DNA of 64,000 nucleotides, from positions 186,001 through 250,000 of the forward strand of contig JAZKFZ010000005.1 of assembly GCA_040386155.1 (NCBI GenBank), in the 5' to 3' direction. Position numbers and translations under genes: made by a program. Positions 44,002-53,422 of the stretch are shown here, one piece after another. The first letter of the stretch is position 1, and each line of letters starts with the position of its first letter. The notes under the pieces were generated by a model. It saw nothing but the letters and a program-made list of their open reading frames with translations. It did not search any database and was not told where the DNA came from. The DNA comes from M0103 sp040386155 (GTDB lineage: Bacteria > Bacteroidota > Bacteroidia > Flavobacteriales_D > Crocinitomicaceae).

Positions 44002-44580
44002 GTGAAGCAAGAAAATAAGTTGACAAAAAAAATTCAAGTGGTGCTTAATGATTTAAAATTGGGCGACGAAGATAAAATGAGTAAAGCAATTCTTGCAATT
44101 CAATCGGTGGGAAAGGCTCAAATAATTCCAGATTTGGTTCAATTACTCCACGAGGATTTAAGTGCTAAAAATCGCAAGGAACTTATTGATGTTTTCAATA
44201 ATTTGTCAGATTCCGATGCCATTGAATACATGATGGAAGAAGTGAATGACGATAAAAATGAATCGCTTCGCTCTGTTTTGCTAAACACGATGTGGAATTC
44301 GAAATTAGATTATAGCGCTTTTTTACCCGATTTTGTGCTTCTTGCTATACAAGGAGATTTTACTATTGCCTTGGAATGTTTAACGATCATCGAAAATTTA
44401 GATGGACCATTCTCTGAACAGTTAATCTTGGAATGTCAGCTTTTACTGCGAGAATACATGGAAGATAAAAGTCCAAAAGATGCCCAAAAAGCAACGATAA
44501 TGAGCGAAATTGCACTATTTGTTCGTGATGTAGAAGAAGACGACGAAGATGGATTCTTTGATGTTGAAACGTTAGACTAA
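44002..44580 (+). CDS. HEAT-like repeat protein
   Basis: 192 residues from a GTG; the frame has no nearby ATG. Entirely helical and acidic. Pairs of helices such as KAILAIQSVGKAQIIPDLVQ, KELIDVFNNLSDSDAIEYM and SLRSVLLNTMWNSKLDYSAF look like HEAT or Armadillo-type repeats that bind proteins. The C-terminus is very acidic (DVEEDDEDGFFDVET). No enzyme motif. The stop overlaps the end of the convergent DMT transporter gene by nine bases. A scaffold or adaptor role is inference only. Confidence 0.6.
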   Translation: MKQENKLTKKIQVVLNDLKLGDEDKMSKAILAIQSVGKAQIIPDLVQLLHEDLSAKNRKELIDVFNNLSDSDAIEYMMEEVNDDKNESLRSVLLNTMWNSKLDYSAFLPDFVLLAIQGDFTIALECLTIIENLDGPFSEQLILECQLLLREYMEDKSPKDAQKATIMSEIALFVRDVEEDDEDGFFDVETLD

Positions 44581-45438
44581 ATCGCTCAAGTACAATAAAT
44601 AGATCGCAACTAAACTCAAGGCGAGACCCAATTGCTTCACACGCGACAAGCGCTCTTGAAAAATGGCAAATCCTAAAATCGCGGAGAGGGCAACAACAGC
44701 CACATTGTTCACTGCCAAAACAGTGGAGTCGTCCCAACCTGTTGCTTTATAGGACTGAATCAGCAAGTAAATGGAGAAATAATTAGGAATGCCTAAACAG
44801 ATTCCCGCCAGTACATTTTTCCAATGGAACACTTCCTTTTTTCGTAGAAAGCTGATGCTAAGAATGATGATCCCAATGAAAAAAGCTCCGGCAAAACCGA
44901 AGGCACTGAACAAGGCTGGACTTAAAATTCCCAATTCAAATTTTTGAACGTAGTTCAACACAAAATCCAACACCCCGCTTCCTAAGAATAAAATCAACAG
45001 AAAAAGTGGCTTGCTACTGTCTGATTTTTCTTTGCTAAACGTCACTAATGCCACGCTAACAAAGGCAATAAATATTCCGATCCACTTTAAGATGGTGACT
45101 TGTTCTTGATAGTAAAAAATCATGAAGAGCATCGAAATGGCCATGCTCATTTTTACGGCAGTTGATGTAAGGGCAACTCCATTTTTTTGAGCACTAAGCC
45201 CCATTAAAACAAACAATGAAATAAATAAAACGGAACAAAGGATTGCAAACCACATCCAACTTGGCGCTTCCATCGCACGGGCATCCCAAGTATCAGAAAA
45301 TAAGGCAAATCCAAGAATCGAAGCCGCTAAATAATTCGTCACTACGGCCTGAAACAAACTAATGTTCCAGCGATTAAATAACTTAAAAATGACAAAAATA
45401 CAGGTCGAGAAGATTATAGAAAAAAGTAGCGTAATCAT
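44572..45438 (-). CDS. DMT-family transporter (EamA-type)
   Basis: 288 residues with ten predicted membrane segments in two five-helix EamA halves (about 1-135 and 150-285), a short loop between. The text VTILKWIGIFIAFVSVALVTF in the first half and QERLSRVKQLGLALSLVAIYL in the second is the usual drug/metabolite transporter pattern. The substrate is unknown. The start overlaps the ribD stop (ATGA), so it is cotranscribed with ribD; riboflavin or another metabolite export would fit the context but is not shown. Confidence 0.8.
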   Translation of the reverse strand: MITLLFSIIFSTCIFVIFKLFNRWNISLFQAVVTNYLAASILGFALFSDTWDARAMEAPSWMWFAILCSVLFISLFVLMGLSAQKNGVALTSTAVKMSMAISMLFMIFYYQEQVTILKWIGIFIAFVSVALVTFSKEKSDSSKPLFLLILFLGSGVLDFVLNYVQKFELGILSPALFSAFGFAGAFFIGIIILSISFLRKKEVFHWKNVLAGICLGIPNYFSIYLLIQSYKATGWDDSTVLAVNNVAVVALSAILGFAIFQERLSRVKQLGLALSLVAIYLLYLSDLV

Positions 45439-46484
45439 TTTCTGAAATAATAATTGATTTGGTCGGTTGAATACGGAATAGAATAGGATGGAGATTTGTG
45501 TAAAACAGGAGCTTTTTTGCCATCTCCTAACAAGACATCACCCACAATAACACGTGCTTCATCCCACACATTATCGAAAATAAAATATTGTAAAGTTCTA
45601 CTTCCCCCTTCAATAATGACGGATTGAATTCCTCTTTTGTACAATTCTTCCAAAATATATTTTGTTTCCACTTCTGGAATTTTTACCCATTCAATGTGTT
45701 CGCTGATCTCGTTTTTAATTCGATTGAAAATAATCGTTGGCGCATCATTCAACAAAATTTTCAAATCACCAGATAGTGCTTTTTGGCTGTCAATAATCAA
45801 TCGAATAGGATTTTTTCCTGCATAGTCACGCACAGTAAGTGATGGATTGTCATTTTGAACAGTTTTTCGTCCCACCAAAATACTCATCTCTTCTGCACGC
45901 CATTTGTGCACCAACGTTCTTGTTTCATCCGAAGAAATCCAATGAATTCCTTTTTCATTATTCTCTCGGTTGATGTCCAAAAATCCATCTTTCGATTGTG
46001 CCCATTTTAAAATTACGTAGGGACGTTGTTTTTCATGAAAGGTAAAAAAACGTTTATTGAGCTCCAAGCATTGACTTTCCAAGACACCAACTTCCACTTC
46101 GATTCCAGCATTTCTCAACTTTTCGACTCCTTTTCCCTTTACTTTCGAATAAGCATCGATACATCCGATCACTACTTTTTTCACCTTCTTTTGAATCAAT
46201 AAATCGGCACAAGGGGGTGTCTTTCCTTGGTGAGCGCAAGGCTCCAATGAAACATATACGGTAGCTTCACATAGCAAATCATGATTTTCGATGGCTGCAA
46301 TAGCATTTACTTCGGCATGTGCTTCTCCAAATTTTTGGTGATAACCCTCCCCTATTATTTTTCCATCCAGCACAATCACACAGCCAACCATCGGATTTGG
46401 CGCAACATTTCCTTTGCCCAAGCGAGCTAACTCAATACAACGAAGCATATAAAGTTCGTCTTCCGTGTAATTTTCAAGTGTCAT
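45435..46484 (-). CDS. ribD: Bifunctional riboflavin deaminase/reductase RibD
   Basis: 349 residues from the ATG at 46484; another ATG at 46490 and an upstream frame exist, but a -7-like CATCTTTG (46493-46500) lies between. N-terminal deaminase zinc site: HAEVNAI and EPCAHQGKTPPCADLL (about 55-95). C-terminal reductase domain: RPYVILKWAQSKDG, LVGRKTVQNDNP and IEGGSRTLQ. The two domains deaminate and then reduce the pyrimidine intermediate in riboflavin synthesis. Sequence is complete. It overlaps the DMT transporter gene by four bases. No FMN riboswitch is seen upstream. Confidence 0.93.
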   Translation of the reverse strand: MTLENYTEDELYMLRCIELARLGKGNVAPNPMVGCVIVLDGKIIGEGYHQKFGEAHAEVNAIAAIENHDLLCEATVYVSLEPCAHQGKTPPCADLLIQKKVKKVVIGCIDAYSKVKGKGVEKLRNAGIEVEVGVLESQCLELNKRFFTFHEKQRPYVILKWAQSKDGFLDINRENNEKGIHWISSDETRTLVHKWRAEEMSILVGRKTVQNDNPSLTVRDYAGKNPIRLIIDSQKALSGDLKILLNDAPTIIFNRIKNEISEHIEWVKIPEVETKYILEELYKRGIQSVIIEGGSRTLQYFIFDNVWDEARVIVGDVLLGDGKKAPVLHKSPSYSIPYSTDQINYYFRK

Positions 46485-46566
46485 ATACATTACAAAGATG
46501 GTAATTTTTAGAGATTTGTCGCTACATTTACTGCTCATTCCATCATATAACAATACTACAAAAAGA

Positions 46567-47811
46567 ATGAAAATTAACTCTAGAGAAGCTCGAAAACATT
46601 TATTTAGTCTACCCGTCATTATTGCTGCGCTTGGCTACTTCGTAGATATCTATGACTTATTACTATTCGGAATCGTTCGAATTCCGAGTTTAGAGAGCAT
46701 GGGCTTGGATGCAGATCTTTACGGGACGATGATTCTCAGTTGGGAAAAAATTGGATTGCTTTTGGGCGGAATTCTTTGGGGTGTTTTTGGCGATAAAAAA
46801 GGTCGACTATCGGTGCTATTTGGATCGATTTTGGTCTATTCTTTAGCCAATATTGCCTGTGGAATGCTTCCTCATGTAAATTTCATGCACAAGGCAGATG
46901 CCTACGCTCTCTTTCGATTTATAGCTGGTGTGGGACTTGCGGGCGAATTAGGTGCAGGAATTACACTGGTTTCTGAATCGCTGCCAAAGGAATTACGCGC
47001 CATTGGAACATCGATCGTTGCGGGATTTGGACTTTTAGGGGCTGTGGTGGCCAATTTTACTGTTGAACTCTCTGGAGATTGGACAAATGCCTATTTTATT
47101 GGAGGAGGATTGGGATTGATGTTACTCTTGCTCCGAATAGGTGTCATGGAGTCAGGAATGTATAAAAGTCTAGCACAAAGCAGCGACGTAAAGAAAGGTA
47201 ATTTCTTTTCATTTTTCACCAATCGAGATCGCTTTATCCGCTATATTAAGTGTATTGCTATTGGCTTTCCCACGTGGTTTTGTATAGGCATTTTAGCTGT
47301 TTTTTGCAATCAAATTGGAATAGCACTTGGAATTTTAGAACCACTCGTGCCCGGCAAAGCTATTATGTGGGCCTATATTGGAATTTCTGTTGGCGACTTT
47401 GCCAGTGGATTTATCAGTCATTGGTTGCAATCAAGAAAAAAAGCCATCTTCTACATGATGGTGTTTACCATTGTTGGAGTAGTGTTGATGTTGTTTGGAG
47501 GCGCTAATTCGGCCAATTCCTATTATTTCTTTTGTGTTTGGCTTGGACTCGGTACTGGTTACTGGGCGATGTTTGTCACCGTTGGCGCTGAACAATTTGG
47601 CACCAACATTCGCGCAACAGCAGCAACTACAATTCCGAACATGGTGAGAGGTGCGCTAGTACTAATGATTTTATTGTTCGATTATTTAAAACCATCAACC
47701 GGTGTTATTTATGCAGCGGGGATAGTTGGCATTCTAGCATTTGGATTCGGAATTTATTCAACGTTGACCATTCCTGAAACGCATGGGAAAGATTTAGATT
47801 TTGTGGAGTGA
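46567..47811 (+). CDS. Major facilitator superfamily transporter
   Basis: 414 residues from the ATG at 46567, giving MKINSREARKHLFSLPVII; the frame opens 23 codons upstream in the ribD promoter area. Twelve predicted membrane segments. The MFS loop-2/3 motif is seen as GVFGDKKGRLSVLFGS, and ALFRFIAGVGLAGELGAGITLV as in metabolite:H+ symporters of the sugar/organic-acid type. FGTNIRATAATTIPNMVRG in the second half also fits that group. The solute is unknown. It is divergent from ribD and appears monocistronic. Confidence 0.88.
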   Translation: MKINSREARKHLFSLPVIIAALGYFVDIYDLLLFGIVRIPSLESMGLDADLYGTMILSWEKIGLLLGGILWGVFGDKKGRLSVLFGSILVYSLANIACGMLPHVNFMHKADAYALFRFIAGVGLAGELGAGITLVSESLPKELRAIGTSIVAGFGLLGAVVANFTVELSGDWTNAYFIGGGLGLMLLLLRIGVMESGMYKSLAQSSDVKKGNFFSFFTNRDRFIRYIKCIAIGFPTWFCIGILAVFCNQIGIALGILEPLVPGKAIMWAYIGISVGDFASGFISHWLQSRKKAIFYMMVFTIVGVVLMLFGGANSANSYYFFCVWLGLGTGYWAMFVTVGAEQFGTNIRATAATTIPNMVRGALVLMILLFDYLKPSTGVIYAAGIVGILAFGFGIYSTLTIPETHGKDLDFVE

Positions 47812-47953
47812 GAGTAAACAATAAGACTTTAGAACATCAGGACTCGCTGCGCTTTTGGACAGATTTACAGTAGACCAAAGGTCTATCTCAACTTTGCGCC
47901 TTTATGCACATCTCTACTTATTTGAGACATAAAATAGAAAAGAGCCCGACAGT

Positions 47954-49552
47954 TTAATACTTTATTTCATAGACTTTTCCAGCTTTTAATTTTTCGATGG
48001 TTCGCGTTTCACCACCCAGCCACTGAATGGTAATATTGCTTGCGAATTTGTTTTTTCCTAATCCAAAGTAAAGTGTTTTTGACGATTGAGAGCTATGTCC
48101 GGAGCCTCCATCTACCTCACGCATTTGAATTTTATCTCCAGCCAATAATGTAACACTTGAGCCTACAGCGCTTCGATTGACAGTTCCGCTTCCCACCAAT
48201 TTGATGGCGATCCATCTGTTTTTAGCTTTACTAAGGTTGTTAAACAACTTAATTTTCTGATCTGTTTTAGCAAAATCTCCTCGCGAAAGCTTTACTTCAT
48301 TCGTTACGATATCCAGCTTCCCGTCATGATTAAAATCGATAAAGGCAGCTCCTCGTTGCGCCAAAGAATCATTTAATCCTGATAGCTTACTGATATTTTT
48401 GAACGACGAAGAACTTACATTTTCAAAAAGCACATTTTCGTCCTTCGTCACTGCCCTTTCAAGCGATTCCAAATACCCTTTAGTGATATAAAGATCAACA
48501 TCTGCATCATTTTCCATGTCGAAGAAAAGGCCACTCCAACTTGTCCCTTTTTGCGTAGGTGTTGCCATTTCAATGTCTATTTTCATTTGCACGGCCTCTT
48601 CTGTGAAGGAACTTATTGAATTTTTGAAGAAATAATTTCGCCCAATATTCGTCAAATAATAATCGAGTGTGCCATTGTTGTCGTAATCACCTGGGCCTAC
48701 GCCCATTCCATAAAATTCTCGATAAAAACCAAGTGAGTCGGTAAAATCAGTGAATCCTTTTGCGGGATAATCATTACGAAAAATGCGATTCCCCTTATGA
48801 TTAAAATGACCAAAATCATTCAATAACATCAAATCAATATCGTTGTCATTGTCATAATCTGTAAAACATGCTGCGAGTCCACAGCCATCATCTTCTAAAT
48901 TCCATTCAGCTGTAGTTTCAACAAATCCTTTTCCTTGTTGATTAATGTAAAAGCGATTTGGTAAACATTCCGGATTATAACTAGTATTCTGACCTAAGGA
49001 ATCAGAATCATTCCCCATGTAGAATACATAGTTCAATAAGTATAAATCTACAAATCCATCATTGTTAACATCACCCCAGACACAGCCTGCATAATCTCCA
49101 ATGATATTAAAAACATCTTGGTGCATTTCCTTGAAATACTTTCCACCCATATTCTTAAGAAAAACTGGCGTACAGTTATCGCCTCTAATTTCTAAAGTTC
49201 CTTTATTGGCAATAAAAAGATCTTCGTAGCCGTCATTATCCACATCAGCTGCACTAGCTCCTTGTACATATAAATTTTGTAAAAAGCCAATTTGATATTC
49301 CTTCGTTACGTCCGTAAATTTGCCTTCCTGGTTCAACCACAGTTTGGAAGGAAATGTTCCTCCGCATTGGAAAATATCGTCCCAACCATCATTATTGATG
49401 TCAAAAACAATCACTCCTGCACCAATTTCTTGATGATCTGTTCCTGGATAAATATAATCCAAGCCCATTTCAAAACTCACTTCTTTAAATTTCTGAGAAA
49501 ACAACTGAGGGACCAACCCAAACGCTAAGAGTATGCTTATTAGTAACTTCAT
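47954..49552 (-). CDS. CRTAC1-like VCBS/FG-GAP protein
   Basis: 532 residues. Signal peptide (1-19, ending LFSQ). A seven-bladed-propeller-like region (about 30-410) with Ca-binding FG-GAP/VCBS repeats of the type FDINNDGWDDIFQCG, DVDNDGYEDLFIA and DYDNDNDIDLM. The C-terminus (about 430-532) is an ASPIC/UnbV domain (AVGSSVTLLAGDKI to GHSSQSSKTLYFGLG). Typical for secreted or surface proteins of this phylum. The stop-to-start overlap (ATGA) with the haloperoxidase-like gene upstream points to a joint function, as such pairs recur in Bacteroidota. No T9SS tail is seen. Confidence 0.85.
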   Translation of the reverse strand: MKLLISILLAFGLVPQLFSQKFKEVSFEMGLDYIYPGTDHQEIGAGVIVFDINNDGWDDIFQCGGTFPSKLWLNQEGKFTDVTKEYQIGFLQNLYVQGASAADVDNDGYEDLFIANKGTLEIRGDNCTPVFLKNMGGKYFKEMHQDVFNIIGDYAGCVWGDVNNDGFVDLYLLNYVFYMGNDSDSLGQNTSYNPECLPNRFYINQQGKGFVETTAEWNLEDDGCGLAACFTDYDNDNDIDLMLLNDFGHFNHKGNRIFRNDYPAKGFTDFTDSLGFYREFYGMGVGPGDYDNNGTLDYYLTNIGRNYFFKNSISSFTEEAVQMKIDIEMATPTQKGTSWSGLFFDMENDADVDLYITKGYLESLERAVTKDENVLFENVSSSSFKNISKLSGLNDSLAQRGAAFIDFNHDGKLDIVTNEVKLSRGDFAKTDQKIKLFNNLSKAKNRWIAIKLVGSGTVNRSAVGSSVTLLAGDKIQMREVDGGSGHSSQSSKTLYFGLGKNKFASNITIQWLGGETRTIEKLKAGKVYEIKY

Positions 49553-50871
49553 TGTTGCTTTAAAAATTGAATTGATTGTATTGTATTGCTGCCTATTTTT
49601 CTACCGTAAATGAGGCTCACACGTAAAGTGTTTTCATAGTGAATTCCTCCATAAAAACGTGAAATTGACATTTGTTCAGACATTTCTGTGAAGTTCTTGA
49701 AAGTTCGAGGCGCCCCGTTCATGTCTGTTCTAAGTTGATTGGTACTATCTGTAAATGACATAGCATCAGTAAAAATGTATTTCAACACTTCACTTCCAGC
49801 TCCTGATTGAAACGAATGACCAGAAGGAAATTCAGGAAATGGGGGCGTAACGATGATTGTTTCAAATTTTTTAGAGATGTACCGTTGAATGTATGAGTAT
49901 GGTCGAATAAGATTATAGTGATACTTCAACTTCCAAGTTTCGCGCATTGCATCATTAATGGCAACGCCGAGCAGCACAAATAACTCCGTGCTTTTTGCTA
50001 GCGACAAATCTTTTAGCTTCGCAAGTTGTAAGCCGATATTAAACAAATGTCCCACTGGCGTACCTGTAATTCCTGGCGCATCATCCCAGTATTTTGCTAT
50101 ATCGATTTTCGTTTGTGAAAGATCTTGAAAGAGGCTAAGAATTCGCTTGTTTTGAGCATAAAACTCTGACGTAGAATCCTTTGAAAATGGCAGATACGGA
50201 ATATCTTCACATACATTTCCAGAAGAAGCTACCATCAGTCTATTGGCACCCCAAAAAGGCTGCAAAGCATCCACAAATCCGGGCTGTGTTCTCACCCAAC
50301 AACCTTCACATATTGGCGGTATATAAGATTTTGGGAAATTGGCATTCCACGGATTTTTAGTCCCATCAGCCTCTGCCCAGTTCACAATTTCCGACACCAA
50401 CGCCTTTGCAAACACTTCTGCATTTTTCAGTTCCTTTTTGGAATATTGCTTTTTGTAGGTATTAAAAATGTCCTTAAATTGCTGATCGACTTTCTTTCTA
50501 TTAAACGGAGGCATATTGTCAAAAAAATACAAAGCCAAATCATAATCAAGCAAATTGGCTACATGTTGGTAGGAAATTTTACTTGAACTGGGAAAGTAAT
50601 TGCGGGTAAATCCATTCAGTTGTTGTGATAGCGATTGATTATCGACCATCAATTGCACACTCGATTCATACATTCCTACACTCAGATAGGCAAATGTTCT
50701 TGCTGCAACAGGAGCTGAATATCCCGGGGTATTTTTAGTCAAATCAAGATTCATTTCCATCCACTTTAGATGAATTTTCTTGCACAAGCTACTTTCCTCG
50801 AATTGATCACTTGCGAAGAGACAACAACTTATTGGAAAAACAAGTAGTGCTACTAGTAAAGCTTTTGTCAT
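49549..50871 (-). CDS. Vanadium-dependent haloperoxidase-like / PAP2 protein
   Basis: 440 residues. Signal peptide (1-20, ending LFAS). The PAP2/haloperoxidase core is seen: Lys and Arg in WKLKYHYNLIRPYSYI, the SGH triad in FPEFPSGHSFQSG, and Arg-His in SRFYGGIHYENT, the set that binds vanadate or phosphate. The length and long N-terminal helical part favour the vanadium haloperoxidase type rather than a lipid phosphatase. Such enzymes oxidise halides with H2O2; acid phosphatase activity is also possible. It overlaps the CRTAC1-like gene by four bases. Confidence 0.82.
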   Translation of the reverse strand: MTKALLVALLVFPISCCLFASDQFEESSLCKKIHLKWMEMNLDLTKNTPGYSAPVAARTFAYLSVGMYESSVQLMVDNQSLSQQLNGFTRNYFPSSSKISYQHVANLLDYDLALYFFDNMPPFNRKKVDQQFKDIFNTYKKQYSKKELKNAEVFAKALVSEIVNWAEADGTKNPWNANFPKSYIPPICEGCWVRTQPGFVDALQPFWGANRLMVASSGNVCEDIPYLPFSKDSTSEFYAQNKRILSLFQDLSQTKIDIAKYWDDAPGITGTPVGHLFNIGLQLAKLKDLSLAKSTELFVLLGVAINDAMRETWKLKYHYNLIRPYSYIQRYISKKFETIIVTPPFPEFPSGHSFQSGAGSEVLKYIFTDAMSFTDSTNQLRTDMNGAPRTFKNFTEMSEQMSISRFYGGIHYENTLRVSLIYGRKIGSNTIQSIQFLKQQ

Positions 50872-51088
50872 AGAGTACTTGAGATTAGGCGACTAAAAAT
50901 AGAAATAATAAATTGATTTTTAAGTTTATCGAGCTGATTATATAGAATTGAATCTCAAAAACTAATTGGTTTAGTTCAATTGTAGCCTTCTGACTAAAAA
51001 AATTCTTCATGTAAATGGTGATGAAAAAAACACATTGTTAAACTTTCATAAAATTACTTTTTTAGTAGTTGAACTCTTATGCACGCAC

Positions 51089-51096
51089 TATATTTG
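51089..51096 (+). promoter_or_regulatory. Promoter of the penicillin-acylase-like gene
   Basis: TATATTTG with a TTG 17 bases upstream (51069-51071). It lies inside the longer open frame, so it supports the start at 51121. Confidence 0.6.
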
Positions 51097-51120
51097 TGTA
51101 AAACCAACTATACACAAAAA

Positions 51121-53229
51121 ATGACTTTAAAATCACTTCACTTTGGACTTCTTTTAGTTTCACTTATTTCGCCTTTCCTTTCTTCCAGTCAAGTTAATTA
51201 TGCACTCAAAGAAGAAGTACCGATTCGCAAAGATTCCATTCAAATTGTGCGTGATAATTTTGGCGTTCCTCATGTGTATGCACCTACCGACATTGAAGCA
51301 ATCTATGGTTTGGTTTGGGCACAGTGCGAAGATGATTTCATTTCAATTCAAGAAGTAATGGCGATGTCCAACGGATTTTACGGTCGCTGGAAAGGAAAAG
51401 AAGGGGCTAAATTAGATTATGTTACTCAGCTTTTGAAATTAAAAGAAACGGCAATTGCAGAATACGATAAAGCTTACTCTCCCGAGTTTAAAAAAATATT
51501 GAAAGCCGCAACAATGGCGGCAAATCGCTATGCAGAAATACACCCTGACGAAGTAAAATTAAAAGGTGTTTTCCCGATTTCTGAGTACGATTATGTTACA
51601 GGTTATTTACTTGGAATGTCGTTTATGGCTTCCATTCAAGATGTGCTTCCGAAACTTTTCGAAGATAAATTTGCCATACTCCCTGTTGAAAAAACACCCA
51701 CAGGAAGTAACGGAATTGCCGTTCACAGCTCAAAAACAGAAGATGGCTACAATTACATTGATATCAACTCACATCAACCATTGCAAGGTCCTTTTTCGTG
51801 GTACGAATGTCACGTAGAAAGCAAAGAAGGACTTAAAATGATGGGAGGATTGCTAATTGGTTCAATGATTCCGAACATTGGAACGAATGGCAACATCAGT
51901 TGGACACACACTTTAAATTACAATGATTTCTTTGATGTCTACAAATTGACAATGCACCCGAAAGATAAAAATCTTTACAAATTTGATGGAAAGTATCTAC
52001 CACTAGAAGTAACGAAAGCTAAATTGAAATTGAAAGGAATTTCGGTATCGAAAAAAATCTATTACAGTGTTCATGGTCCGGTGGTGATGACAAAAAGTGG
52101 GGCCTATGCCTTACGTGGCTTGTCGTACAAAAAAATTGGGGCACCAGAACAATGGTACAACATGTGCAAAGCAGAAAACTTCACTCAATTTTATGAGGCT
52201 TTGAAAGCGCAAGAAATGCCCTCCATCAATATTGTTTATGCCGATAAAAACGACACTATTTTTTACATCAGTAACGGATTGTATCCAACGGAGCGCATGG
52301 AAGGGATCAATTGGCGAGGTGTTATTCAGGGTGATACTTCTGCAACATTGTGGAGTGAAGACAAGGTGATGCGCGTAGAGGACATTCCTCAAATGTTAAA
52401 TCCAAGTTCTGGGTATTTGTATTCAGTTAACCAATCGCCATTTTTGATAACAAATTCGGTAGATCAGTTAAAAAAAGAAGATTATCCTCTTGTGCATGGT
52501 TGGCAAGAACGACCGTTGAATAGAAGTCAGCGCTTGAGCATGTTGATGGATACCGTTGATGTCTTTACTTGGGAGACCTTCAAACGAATAAAATTGGATA
52601 AGAAGTATCCAAATAAGGTCATCTATCTCTGTGATGTTGACAAATTTAAGCAAATTGACCTTGTGAAAAATCCTGATTTGAAAGATGCTGTGGAATTATT
52701 GAGTAGTGCTCCAGTGAGTGGTGAAATTAATGATTCCGTTGCTGCTCTTTCACAATTTGCGTTTCTTAATCTTCAGAAAAACATCGAAAATAGAGCTGAA
52801 TACATTCCTTACGAAGTAGAGCTTTCTATGGATATTTACGTGGATTGTTTGCGCCGAGCAAAAGCACACATGCTTAAACACTTTGGAGCAATAAAAATAC
52901 CTCTGGGTACTGTGCAACGCTTACGCAAAGGAGACAAAGATCTACCGATGTTTGGTTTGCCAGATGTGTTGACTCCCATTTACAGTAAAGTGGATGAAAA
53001 AGACGGAACGCTTGTACCACTCGGAGGAGAAACGTATTGTCTTTTGCTGAAGATTGGAGCGAAAGGAATGGAAATGGAATCGTATCAGGCTTTTGGACAG
53101 AGCAATAATCCTAAGAGCAAGCATTACACGGATCAGATGGAGCTCTTCACACAAGGAAAGTTTAAGAAAATGACAATGGATAAGACCGAGATCTTCAAAA
53201 ATGCTGAGGCGATTTATACGCCTGAGTAA
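51121..53229 (+). CDS. Penicillin acylase-family Ntn hydrolase, secreted
   Basis: 702 residues from the ATG at 51121, giving a signal peptide (1-24, ending SSSQ); the frame could start at 51079 but a promoter lies inside that extension. Ntn-hydrolase precursor: short alpha part with VRDNFGVPHVYAPTDIEAIYG (43-63), then the autocleavage site before Ser196 in PTGSNGIAV, which would become the N-terminal nucleophile, and NIGTNGNISWTHTLN in the beta part. Family members hydrolyse amides such as penicillins or N-acyl-homoserine lactones; which one is not clear. The maturation site looks complete. Periplasmic or secreted. Monocistronic. Confidence 0.85.
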   Translation: MTLKSLHFGLLLVSLISPFLSSSQVNYALKEEVPIRKDSIQIVRDNFGVPHVYAPTDIEAIYGLVWAQCEDDFISIQEVMAMSNGFYGRWKGKEGAKLDYVTQLLKLKETAIAEYDKAYSPEFKKILKAATMAANRYAEIHPDEVKLKGVFPISEYDYVTGYLLGMSFMASIQDVLPKLFEDKFAILPVEKTPTGSNGIAVHSSKTEDGYNYIDINSHQPLQGPFSWYECHVESKEGLKMMGGLLIGSMIPNIGTNGNISWTHTLNYNDFFDVYKLTMHPKDKNLYKFDGKYLPLEVTKAKLKLKGISVSKKIYYSVHGPVVMTKSGAYALRGLSYKKIGAPEQWYNMCKAENFTQFYEALKAQEMPSINIVYADKNDTIFYISNGLYPTERMEGINWRGVIQGDTSATLWSEDKVMRVEDIPQMLNPSSGYLYSVNQSPFLITNSVDQLKKEDYPLVHGWQERPLNRSQRLSMLMDTVDVFTWETFKRIKLDKKYPNKVIYLCDVDKFKQIDLVKNPDLKDAVELLSSAPVSGEINDSVAALSQFAFLNLQKNIENRAEYIPYEVELSMDIYVDCLRRAKAHMLKHFGAIKIPLGTVQRLRKGDKDLPMFGLPDVLTPIYSKVDEKDGTLVPLGGETYCLLLKIGAKGMEMESYQAFGQSNNPKSKHYTDQMELFTQGKFKKMTMDKTEIFKNAEAIYTPE

Positions 53230-53291
53230 ATGACCGGCGAGCATCTATTGTTTTGAAAACTGTTCATTATTTTTTGCCTTGAAGTAGTAAG

Positions 53292-53340
53292 ATCAAAATC
53301 ACCGAAGGGTGAGGCTCTCGAACCCTTCGGTGATTTTGAT
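53292..53340. repeat. 19-bp perfect inverted repeat
   Basis: Arms 53292-53310 and 53322-53340 pair perfectly over 19 bases, with an 11-base loop (gaggctctcga). There is no T-run after it. It lies between the convergent acylase and DUF6952-like genes, and may work as a transcription or mRNA-end barrier. Confidence 0.8.
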
Positions 53341-53372
53341 TCGGCAAAAAGTAAAGGGAATAAATTATTCAC

Positions 53373-53400
53373 AAAAAAAACCGCTCATTGCTGAGCGGCT
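53373..53400 (-). terminator. Rho-independent terminator of the peroxide-defence run
   Basis: On the minus strand ccgctca (53381-53387 plus-strand) pairs with tgagcgg (53392-53398) and is followed by eight T (53373-53380 as A on the plus strand). It closes the dps-to-53423 run. Confidence 0.85.
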
Positions 53401-53422
53401 TTCTATTATTAAGTTGTAAAAT

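Noticed and set aside
47812..47953. Terminator or small RNA between the MFS and CRTAC1 genes
   Set aside because: A short perfect hairpin tagacc-aaa-ggtcta (47871-47885) has no T-run and no conserved structure around it.
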